Shown here in pieces: positions 57,724-64,000 of a stretch of DNA of 64,000 nt; position 1 is the stretch's first letter; every line of letters starts with the position of its first letter. The translations under genes were made by a program, and so were the position numbers. Location of the stretch: positions 1,116,001 to 1,180,000 of the forward strand of contig NZ_QWGA01000003.1 of assembly GCF_003576245.1 (NCBI RefSeq), given 5' to 3'. A model generated the notes under the pieces. The model saw only the letters and a program-made list of their open reading frames with translations, was not told the DNA's origin and searched no databases. Origin of the DNA: Henriciella algicola. GTDB taxonomy: Bacteria; Pseudomonadota; Alphaproteobacteria; Caulobacterales; Hyphomonadaceae.

Positions 57724-58878
57724 ATGAGATCAGCCCTGACCCTGATCGCCGCAATTTCGGCGACCTCGACTATGCCGCAGGCACTCGCCCTGCCCCTCGA
57801 CATCGAGAGCGATATCGAGGCGGCGACCGTCGTTTCGCTGCTGGAGGATGAGCGGTCCGATAGCGAAGTTGTTCTCTACGAAATCAGCTTTGATACAGAG
57901 GCCGAAACCATCCTCCAGAATGGGACCGAACTTGGCGCACGCCTTACGCTTCGCGGTCAGAGAGATCACCCGCTGCGTCCCGGCTTTGCGGGTGATTTCG
58001 GGACGGGTCTGCCTGTCGCCGGCGCTTATAGCGGTTTCTCCGGTGGCCCCATTGGCGACGAGACGGGCGCGCGTGGCCGTCTCGAAGCGGCATATCTCCG
58101 CGCTGATGGCGGGTATGGCGAACTTCGTATCGGGAAGGACCGCGGCGTCGCGGCGCGATTTTTCGAAGGCGCCCCAAGCGCCCTCACCTATTCTGCCGTC
58201 GCGAACCCTTATCTTGATCCCACTGGTCTCAAGATAAACCGCACCAATCACGATGTGACCGGGCCGTCGGCAAAGCTCAGCTATGCCAGCCCGCGCATCC
58301 TAGGCCTGCGTGCGGGCATTTCGTACACGCCGGACGCCGACGGACAGAATCTTGATCGCAGCCTTTCCGACGCCGTTGGTCAGCCCGGGCTTTCCGATGT
58401 TGTTGAGGCGTCGGCGAACCTGTCGCGCACGCTGCGCTCTTCAGGCACGCGCATCGAAGCGTCGCTCGCCTGGTCGAGTGCCGAGCCAGATGATTTTGCG
58501 GGCCTGACCCGCGACCGGATGGAAACCTGGTCACTGGGCGCAAATATCGAGCGCGATGGGACCGAGTTCGGGCTTTCCTGGCTGCAGAGCGACAATGGCT
58601 TTGGCGACGCCGACTATTCGGCCTGGGAGGCTGGTGTGGCTCGCGAGTTTGGCGAGACGCGCGTCTCTTTGAACTATGGCGAGGCTGAGGATGACCTCGC
58701 GCAACTTTCCTCGGAAGGCTTCAGCCTTGCGGCCAGTCGGGAACTATCAGACGGCTTCGACGTCGCTCTCTCATACCAGAATGAGCAATTGGATACGCCC
58801 GGCGGGAACCGCACCAGCAGGGGAGTTGTGGTAGAAATCACACTCCAAGCCGATTTTTTCGAGATGAGCAGGAATTAA
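57724..58878 (+). CDS. Outer-membrane porin-like protein
   Basis: A 384-residue protein with a signal peptide (cleavage near LPQALA-L). Alternating short beta-strand patterns run through it, such as GELRIGKDRGVAARFF, AKLSYASPRILGLRAGISYTP and RVSLNYGEAEDD. The last residues, VEITLQADFFEMSRN, lack a clean terminal Phe, which is unusual for a Bam substrate. It resembles general diffusion porins (Porin_4-like). The ATG at 57724 begins the signal peptide. Confidence 0.75.
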   Translation: MRSALTLIAAISATSTMPQALALPLDIESDIEAATVVSLLEDERSDSEVVLYEISFDTEAETILQNGTELGARLTLRGQRDHPLRPGFAGDFGTGLPVAGAYSGFSGGPIGDETGARGRLEAAYLRADGGYGELRIGKDRGVAARFFEGAPSALTYSAVANPYLDPTGLKINRTNHDVTGPSAKLSYASPRILGLRAGISYTPDADGQNLDRSLSDAVGQPGLSDVVEASANLSRTLRSSGTRIEASLAWSSAEPDDFAGLTRDRMETWSLGANIERDGTEFGLSWLQSDNGFGDADYSAWEAGVAREFGETRVSLNYGEAEDDLAQLSSEGFSLAASRELSDGFDVALSYQNEQLDTPGGNRTSRGVVVEITLQADFFEMSRN

Positions 58879-58930
58879 TGTTCAATTCGCGCGTTCGTTT
58901 GATTAAGTAGCCCCGTAACAAAGGTGGCAA

Positions 58931-59368
58931 ATGAAGTATTCTGTAACAGCTCTTGCAGCGCTCGGCGTGTTCGCGGCCCTTCCGGCCACGGCGCAGTCTG
59001 AGCCTATTGAGCTGTCGCCGCCGACTGTTTCCGAGACGGAAAAGGCCCAGCCGGACTGGTATCGCCAGTTCACCCTGAGCTCGCCATCTGACGCCACGCC
59101 GATCTGGCAGGGCGCACCAAGCAAGGAAGTTCGCCTTGCGTGGATCAAGGGCGACCGCTGGCAGCTGAGCGTCGATATGACGTCCCGTCCTGACGGCTCC
59201 CCGCTTGCACGTGAAGAGATGCGTGCTGGCGCAGAATTCCGCATCACGCCGCGCATCAGTGTTGGTGGTGAGCTGACCCTTGGTGCGACGGAGCTTGATG
59301 AGTTTGAGCAGCTCCAGAATGAGACGATCGAGACGGGCATCCGCCTGCGCTCTGCTTTCAAGTTCTAG
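58931..59368 (+). CDS. ntrZ: NtrZ-like periplasmic regulatory protein
   Basis: A 145-residue protein with a signal peptide (cleavage after ATA near residue 21). The C-terminal half, WQLSVDMTSRP, EEMRAGAEFRITPRISVGGELTLG and RLRSAFKF, resembles Caulobacter NtrZ, a periplasmic protein that restrains the NtrY/NtrX two-component pathway. Its place, separated from parB by holA, lptE, leuS and DUF3576 (with a porin inserted), matches the Caulobacter order as I recall it. AAAGGTGG precedes the ATG. Confidence 0.65.
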   Translation: MKYSVTALAALGVFAALPATAQSEPIELSPPTVSETEKAQPDWYRQFTLSSPSDATPIWQGAPSKEVRLAWIKGDRWQLSVDMTSRPDGSPLAREEMRAGAEFRITPRISVGGELTLGATELDEFEQLQNETIETGIRLRSAFKF

Positions 59369-59371
59369 CTT

Positions 59372-59986
59372 TTAGAGAAGCGCTTCAAACGCCGAAACGC
59401 TTGCAAAGCCGCCGAACCGGGCGGCTTTTTCTACATTTGCGGCCGATATTCCACCGAGCGCATAGAGCGGGACGGGCGAGTTGGATGCCGTTGCTGCGAA
59501 GCGCGAGAGCCCGATAGGCGTACCTGCGCTCGGGCTGGCGGAAGGAAAGACGGTCGAATAGATGAGCGCATCGACGGGGTAAGCGCGTGCGGCGTGCGAT
59601 TCGGCCGGTGAGTGGACGCTCATCGTGTGAAGCAGGCCGAGGCTCTGCTTGTGGCGCTGAAGATGCTTCCGCATGCGAAATGGCCAGTGCACGCCGTCGG
59701 CGCCGGTTGCGAGCGCGAGATCCGGATCGGCCCCGATCAGCACAACACGCCCTGCCCTCTGGCAGTCGCTGACAATAGCGAAGGCGTCTTCTATCGCATC
59801 TGCCTGCCCGAAGTGGCGGATAATGACGCCAATCCCGTCAGGCAGACGGGATGCCACGGCGCGCGCATCCTTTACCCGAGCCGGATCTGTCAGGAAAAAG
59901 CCACCCGGCAGCAGGGGCGCGGTGTGCGCCTGCGCGATAGACGCGGCGTTTCGGAACTTGCGGGAGACGGCTGCGGCGTGCTTCAT
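59372..59986 (-). CDS. Thiamine-phosphate synthase-like protein
   Basis: A 204-residue ThiE/TenI-type barrel. FFLTDPARVKDA, GVGVIIRHF-like strands, LIGADPDLALATGADGVHWP, MSVHSPAESHAA, IYSTVFPSASPSAGTPIGL and YALGGISAANV follow the ThiE plan. The phosphate- and pyrophosphate-binding residues look less complete than in true ThiE, so a TenI-like role is possible. The stop is 3 nt from the ntrZ stop. Confidence 0.78.
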   Translation of the reverse strand: MKHAAAVSRKFRNAASIAQAHTAPLLPGGFFLTDPARVKDARAVASRLPDGIGVIIRHFGQADAIEDAFAIVSDCQRAGRVVLIGADPDLALATGADGVHWPFRMRKHLQRHKQSLGLLHTMSVHSPAESHAARAYPVDALIYSTVFPSASPSAGTPIGLSRFAATASNSPVPLYALGGISAANVEKAARFGGFASVSAFEALL

Positions 59987-59992
59987 CCCGCC

Positions 59993-60661
59993 ATGCCTAG
60001 CACTGACCTATCAAACGATATAGCCGCCAGCCGGGACGACATCCTGAAGCAGCTCGCTTCGGTAGCTGATCACCCGGTTGAACTTGTTGCCGTCTCAAAG
60101 AAGCAGCCCGATGAACGCCTTCAGGCGGCGCTCGATTGCGGCCAACGCGTGTTCGGCGAGAACCGGGTTCAGGAAGCGCAGGAACACTGGCAGCACCGGC
60201 GAGACATTGAAGGCCTGACCCTTCACCTGATCGGCCCGCTGCAGAGCAACAAGTCCGAAGACGCCGTTGCGTTGTTTGATGTCATCCAGACGGTGGACCG
60301 AAAGAAGATCGTCCGCACGCTGAGTGAGGCGGCTGAGAAGCTGAACCGGTTCCCGCATCTCCTCATTCAAGTAAATACGGGTGAGGAAGACCAGAAATCA
60401 GGCGTGCTTCCGGCCGATCTGGAAGAACTGATCGATTATACGCGAGCGACTTATCCAGGTGAGCTGAAAGGTCTGATGTCCATCCCGCCCGTGGATGAGC
60501 CTGCAGGGCCGCACTTTGCGCTTCTGAAGAAGCTTGCAGACCGGGCGGGCCTGCCCTGGGTGTCGATGGGGATGAGCGCCGATTATGAGCTTGGCGCAAA
60601 GCTCGGCGCCACGCATGTCCGCGTTGGCAGTGCCTTCTTTGGAGAGCGCAAAACCGCCTAG
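59993..60661 (+). CDS. PLP homeostasis protein (YggS family)
   Basis: A 222-residue PLP-binding barrel. VELVAVSKKQPDERLQAAL holds the PLP lysine, with FGENRVQEAQEHW, LHLIGPLQSNKSEDAV and LMSIPPVDEP following and GMSADYELGAKLGATHVRVGSAFFG at the C-terminus. It keeps free PLP low. The ATG at 59993 lies only 6 nt from the divergent thiE-like ATG. The end overlaps the convergent transpeptidase gene by 4 nt. Confidence 0.93.
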   Translation: MPSTDLSNDIAASRDDILKQLASVADHPVELVAVSKKQPDERLQAALDCGQRVFGENRVQEAQEHWQHRRDIEGLTLHLIGPLQSNKSEDAVALFDVIQTVDRKKIVRTLSEAAEKLNRFPHLLIQVNTGEEDQKSGVLPADLEELIDYTRATYPGELKGLMSIPPVDEPAGPHFALLKKLADRAGLPWVSMGMSADYELGAKLGATHVRVGSAFFGERKTA

Positions 60662-61173
60662 CTGGCGCGCAGGATCTCGATGCCTGTGTCCTTGTCGCAA
60701 TGGGCAAGGAGCAACTGGAGGTCGTCGAAAGCGAGCGCGATGCAGCCTTCCGTCGGCGAATAGTCAGGCTTGGCGATATGCATGAAAATGGCGCTGCCCT
60801 TGCCGGGGACGACCGGGTCAGTGTTGTGATCAAGCTGGACGACGATGTCGTACAGATCATCCTCGCGCCACATGACTTCGTGGCTGGCCGGATATGGGCG
60901 TTTGACCGCGCAATTATAGAGCGGGTCGCCCGGCTCATCGCACCAGCCATCATCCGGGTGAAGTGGCGTTGCGGGAAGAACGGTCTTGGGTCGGTCGAAC
61001 TTGTCGGCGCGCCAGAAAACCCGCTTGATCTTCCAGAGACCGATGGGCGAAGCACCATCGCCCTCGGTCTTCTTCGCGGCGTCCACCATGCCGCCTTTGC
61101 CGATCGCGCACTGGAAGGTCAGGCCCTGCCCGATAATTTTCCTGTCTGGGGTTACCCGGAAACGTGTCGGCAT
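60658..61173 (-). CDS. L,D-transpeptidase (YkuD) family protein
   Basis: A 171-residue catalytic domain. The site reads HIAKPDYSPTEGCIAL with His132 and Cys144. No signal peptide is visible at this start, although GGGAG lies before the ATG. Such proteins crosslink peptidoglycan or attach lipoproteins in the periplasm, so an export route remains unexplained. It is divergent from the CenR-like gene by about 100 nt. Confidence 0.85.
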   Translation of the reverse strand: MPTRFRVTPDRKIIGQGLTFQCAIGKGGMVDAAKKTEGDGASPIGLWKIKRVFWRADKFDRPKTVLPATPLHPDDGWCDEPGDPLYNCAVKRPYPASHEVMWREDDLYDIVVQLDHNTDPVVPGKGSAIFMHIAKPDYSPTEGCIALAFDDLQLLLAHCDKDTGIEILRAS

Positions 61174-61274
61174 CTGGCCGCTCCCAAAATCGTGATCATC
61201 TAGTTATTCGACGGCGAGTCGGTGTTATGTGTATCGCGTCCCGCCAACGGCCAGCAACCCAGCATCGCTTTTAC

Positions 61275-61964
61275 ATGATCAGCACAAAGACACTTCTTCT
61301 TGTCGACGATGACGACGAACTTCGCGGCGCGCTCGCAGAGCAGTTCAACCTGCATGACGGCTTTGAGGCGATGGAGGCAGCAAATGCCTCCGAAGCGCTG
61401 AAGCTGATTGAGACGCAGCGGTTTGACCTCGTTCTGTTGGATGTAGACATGCCGGACATGGACGGGCGCGAAGCCTGCAAACTGATGCGCCAGCGAGGCC
61501 TTCGCGCGCCCGTCGTGATGCTGACGGGCCAGGATAGCGACGCTGACACCATTCTTGGGCTGGAATCCGGCGCGAACGACTATGTCACCAAGCCTTTTAG
61601 GTTTTCGGTCCTGCTTGCCCGTGTGCGCGCCCACCTTCGCAGCTTTGAGCAGAGCGAGGACGCGACCTTCACGCTCGGCCCCTATGAGTTTCAGCCGGCG
61701 ATGAAGCTTCTCGTCACGTCGAGCGACCAGAAAGTGCGGCTGACCGAGAAGGAAACCAATATCCTCAAATATCTATACAGGGCGGGCGGTAAGGCGGTGG
61801 CCCGCGAGGAGCTGCTCGCCGAGGTCTGGGGATATAATGCCGCCGTGACGACGCACACGCTGGAGACGCATGTCTACCGGCTGCGCCAGAAGATCGAGCC
61901 CGATCCGGCGAATGCCCGCATCCTGATTACCGAAGCGGGCGGATACCGGCTGCAAGCAGGCTAG
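61275..61964 (+). CDS. cenR: OmpR-family response regulator, CenR-like
   Basis: A 229-residue regulator. The receiver has LLVDDDDELR, phospho-acceptor Asp56 in LLDVDMPDMDG and Lys106 in VTKPF. The winged-helix domain ends VTTHTLETHVYRLRQKIEPDPANARILITEAGGYRL. The place downstream of parB-leuS-ntrZ matches Caulobacter cenR, an essential envelope regulator, as I recall it; no kinase is adjacent. The ATG at 61275 starts the receiver exactly. Confidence 0.78.
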   Translation: MISTKTLLLVDDDDELRGALAEQFNLHDGFEAMEAANASEALKLIETQRFDLVLLDVDMPDMDGREACKLMRQRGLRAPVVMLTGQDSDADTILGLESGANDYVTKPFRFSVLLARVRAHLRSFEQSEDATFTLGPYEFQPAMKLLVTSSDQKVRLTEKETNILKYLYRAGGKAVAREELLAEVWGYNAAVTTHTLETHVYRLRQKIEPDPANARILITEAGGYRLQAG

Positions 61965-61973
61965 GCCCGCGAC

Positions 61974-62786
61974 CTAGAAATGGAATGTTGTGCTGACCGG
62001 CGCGTGATCGGACGGCTTCCAGCCGCCGCGCCAGCCAAGATGGATGCTGTAGCTCTGAAGGTCTGCGCCGGCCATGGCGGCATCGTTCGCCCAGATATGA
62101 TCAAGACGGCGGCCACGGTTTGAGGCTGCCCAGTCCTTCGCCCGGTATGACCACCAGGTATAGAGCTTCTGGCCGTCGGCGTGACGCGCGCGCGCGATAT
62201 CGGTGAACCCGCCTGCCTTGCGCGCCTTCTCCAGCGCCTTCGTCTCAACCGGCGTGTGCGAGACGATCTTCAGAAGCTGCTTGTGCGACCAGACATCGTT
62301 CTCATGCGGCGCGACATTGAGATCGCCAACGAGAATGTGCGGCTCTGGCGCATTGGCCGAGGACGCAAAGTCCCGCGCCATGCATTCGAGGAAGTCCAGC
62401 TTGTGGGCGAACTTGTCGTTCTTGACCGGGTCCGGTTCATCGCCACCTGCAGGCAGGTAGATATTGTGGATCAGCGCACCCTTGATGCGGGCGGTCTGAA
62501 CGCGGGCATGGCCTTCGCGGCAGAGCGGATGTGCATCAACGGGTTCAATAGGGTGGCGCGAGACAATAGCGACGCCGTGATGGCCGCCAGACTGGCCGAA
62601 GATCTGAAAGTGATTGTACCCGATTTCGCGGAAGGCTTTCTGCGGGAACTGGTCGGTCTGACACTTGATCTCCTGCAGGCAGAGAACGTCAGAGCCTTCC
62701 TCTTTGAGGAAAGCCTGCACGTTCGGTGCCCTCAGGCGGACCGAGTTGATGTTCCAAGTGGTGAGTTTGAGCGGCTGCGCTGGCAT
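61974..62786 (-). CDS. xth: Exodeoxyribonuclease III
   Basis: A 270-residue EEP-fold AP endonuclease. LTTWNINSVRLR, LCLQEIKCQ (metal Glu), the LVGDLNVAPHENDVW core, and RRLDHIWAND and SDHAPVSTTFHF at the end are intact. The ATG at 62786 has AAGGCGG upstream; an upstream TTG at 62822 is rejected. It is convergent with cenR. Confidence 0.95.
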   Translation of the reverse strand: MPAQPLKLTTWNINSVRLRAPNVQAFLKEEGSDVLCLQEIKCQTDQFPQKAFREIGYNHFQIFGQSGGHHGVAIVSRHPIEPVDAHPLCREGHARVQTARIKGALIHNIYLPAGGDEPDPVKNDKFAHKLDFLECMARDFASSANAPEPHILVGDLNVAPHENDVWSHKQLLKIVSHTPVETKALEKARKAGGFTDIARARHADGQKLYTWWSYRAKDWAASNRGRRLDHIWANDAAMAGADLQSYSIHLGWRGGWKPSDHAPVSTTFHF

Positions 62787-62834
62787 GTCGCCCGCCTTAG
62801 CCGCGCTGCCCGGACCGGTCAACGCGACGACTGG

Positions 62835-63710
62835 CTAACCTTCGTTGGACGGCTCAGGGATCGGCTCATAGCGAAGCTTTGAGACCTGCAGCGTAACCGA
62901 CCCGATCGCGTCCGTATCAGCCTGGATCTTCACCGGCATGTAGGTGCCATTGTCCATTGGGGCCATCCACATGCGGAGCGGGCCATCAATCCCGGTCAGC
63001 GTCTCTTTGGCGTTGATCTCATCAGCGTCATAGCCAGCGATCTTGTCCATGGAGACATGACACTCATAGGCCTGCCCGCGATAGGCGTCGGTCTTCACCT
63101 GTTTGAGGCCTGCATTCTCAAAAGTGAGATGGGTCAGCTGGCGGCCGTCAAAAATCTTCATCGGGCCACCGCACGGATTGCCATCTGCAGGTCGCGGCGT
63201 GAAAGCGTGGCCGAGGAAAGCTGTCAGCGGGTCAGCCGCCTCGAGCTTCTGGGCTGGCGTCGCAGGCGGCTCACCGAGATTGCCGAAGGCCGGCGTCGCC
63301 GTCATCGCGACATCGTTTGCACCATAAGTCATCTCGACGCGGCGGTTCTTCTTGCCGTCGCGGTTTTGCGAGACATAGGCGTAAGGCTCAAGGTGGTCGT
63401 CGCGGACATAGCCGCTGGCCGCAAGGCGCATGTCATAATTGACCAGAATGTCAGCGAGACCTGTCGTCTTCACCACGCCATTGATGGAGTAGGTGTCCGG
63501 CTGAAGGTCCATGCGGAAATTGGCGCGGCCCGTGATCGGAATGAACAGCGCCCATGCCGTCGCCTTCACCTCATAGACAAGACGCATTGGTTTGCCGGCC
63601 TGAACTTCTCCAAGTGGAGACACCGTGGCCGCAGCCGATGTAGACTGGGCCGAAGACAGACCTGCGGTCGCAAGCGCAACAAGGCTCGTGGCGGCGATCA
63701 TCTTTTTCAT
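62835..63710 (-). CDS. Secreted DUF3108 protein
   Basis: A 291-residue protein with a signal peptide (cleavage after LSSAQ near residue 22). A beta-rich body (VQAGKPMRLVYEVKATAWALFIPITG, VEMTYGAND, GPMKIFDGRQLTHLTF) matches DUF3108, an envelope family of unknown function. It diverges from rpmB. xth lies 48 nt downstream on the same strand. Confidence 0.82.
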   Translation of the reverse strand: MKKMIAATSLVALATAGLSSAQSTSAAATVSPLGEVQAGKPMRLVYEVKATAWALFIPITGRANFRMDLQPDTYSINGVVKTTGLADILVNYDMRLAASGYVRDDHLEPYAYVSQNRDGKKNRRVEMTYGANDVAMTATPAFGNLGEPPATPAQKLEAADPLTAFLGHAFTPRPADGNPCGGPMKIFDGRQLTHLTFENAGLKQVKTDAYRGQAYECHVSMDKIAGYDADEINAKETLTGIDGPLRMWMAPMDNGTYMPVKIQADTDAIGSVTLQVSKLRYEPIPEPSNEG

Positions 63711-63847
63711 GTAGGAAAGTCCTTAATTCGAGACGTTGGCTCTCACCGTATATAAGTGCATACCAGAACGGCAGCTGAACAGGGGCAACCTGACTTCGCC
63801 GCTATAATACCTCAATTTGGCCGTGTGTAACCGGCTGAGCGTGACGG

Positions 63848-63876
63848 TTGACGTTTGCGTGGCTGGCGCGTATGAG
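63848..63876 (+). promoter_or_regulatory. Candidate rpmB promoter
   Basis: TTGACG and TATGAG are spaced 17 nt apart and end about 43 nt before the rpmB ATG. This is a good housekeeping promoter for an r-protein gene. The remaining divergent space to DUF3108 (63711-63847) shows no other clear element. Confidence 0.55.
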
Positions 63877-63918
63877 CGCCGCTTCGGATTTGATCTAACA
63901 CTATTAAGCGAGCGCCCC

Positions 63919-64000
63919 ATGGCACGCCAATGCGAACTTTCAGGCGTCAAGCCGATCGTCGGCCACAAAGTGAGCCACTCGAATGTAAAGACCAAGCGCC
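63919..64000 (+). CDS. rpmB: Ribosomal protein bL28, 5' part
   Basis: Twenty-seven codons to the window edge, reading [20 protein letters not shown] then SNVKTKR. This is the N-terminus of bL28 (C-E-L-x-G, then VSHSNxxTKR). The gene is cut by the window end. Confidence 0.93.
   Translation, partial: MARQCELSGVKPIVGHKVSHSNVKTKR

Overview
The window is chromosomal DNA from an alphaproteobacterium, most likely a Caulobacter-like dimorphic or stalked lineage (Hyphomonadaceae/Maricaulales type). The reasons are high GC; a hemE/ppsR-type replication origin with a CtrA-type site and clustered GANTC sites; the rho-mnmE-mnmG-rsmG-parA-parB order; and a holA-lptE-leuS-DUF3576-ntrZ-thiE-yggS-cenR-xth order that I recall from Caulobacter crescentus. 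Almost everything is core genome. No rRNA, tRNA, prophage, insertion sequence or CRISPR array was seen.

Layout. 1-5.8 kb: MFS transporter fragment, PhoD-like lipoprotein, Na+/H+ antiporter, DUF2306 and DUF2141 proteins, a membrane LytTR regulator and a 35-residue membrane peptide. 6-10 kb: folP-folB-folK with an RNA methyltransferase, two small membrane proteins and an isoaspartyl peptidase. 11-12.6 kb: the only non-core-looking stretch. It holds three copies of a double-hairpin REP-like repeat, a GIY-YIG protein between two of them, and a minus-strand unit made of a strongly folded RNA candidate, a tiny upstream ORF, a 37-residue basic protein and a terminator. 13.4-16.9 kb: sdhCDAB. 17-27 kb: DUF885 peptidase, ABC exporter, glutamine amidotransferase, then sugar-nucleotide and sugar genes (phosphohexomutase, UDP-glucose dehydrogenase, UDP-xylose synthase, transaldolase-like aldolase, PfkB kinase). 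27-32 kb: PhyR, an HxlR regulator, HslVU and an EAL protein. 32.5-37 kb: hisB and hisHAFE, separated by a divergent M20 amidohydrolase. 37-40 kb: smr, mltA, a Tim44-like gene and secB. 40.5-44.1 kb: ppsR-maf-aroE-coaE-dnaQ, each junction a 4-nt overlap.

The inferred replication origin lies at about 44.12-44.48 kb. Genes on its left (ppsR to dnaQ) read leftward and genes on its right (hemE to parB) read rightward, so both arms are transcribed away from it. Four parS sites (16-bp TGTTTCACGTGAAACA or one mismatch) lie 3.3-6.5 kb to its right, inside mnmE, mnmG and rsmG and just before parAB, so origin, centromere and partition proteins sit within 9 kb. Right of parB come holA, lptE, leuS and a cell-envelope/regulatory set: porin, NtrZ-like protein, YggS, L,D-transpeptidase, CenR-like regulator, xth, DUF3108 and the start of rpmB.

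The best candidate for something undescribed is the structured-RNA/small-basic-protein unit at about 11.56-11.98 kb. Also of interest are REP-bracketed GIY-YIG, a 100-codon frame interrupted by one TAG, and divergent start codons only 6 nt apart (thiE/yggS).
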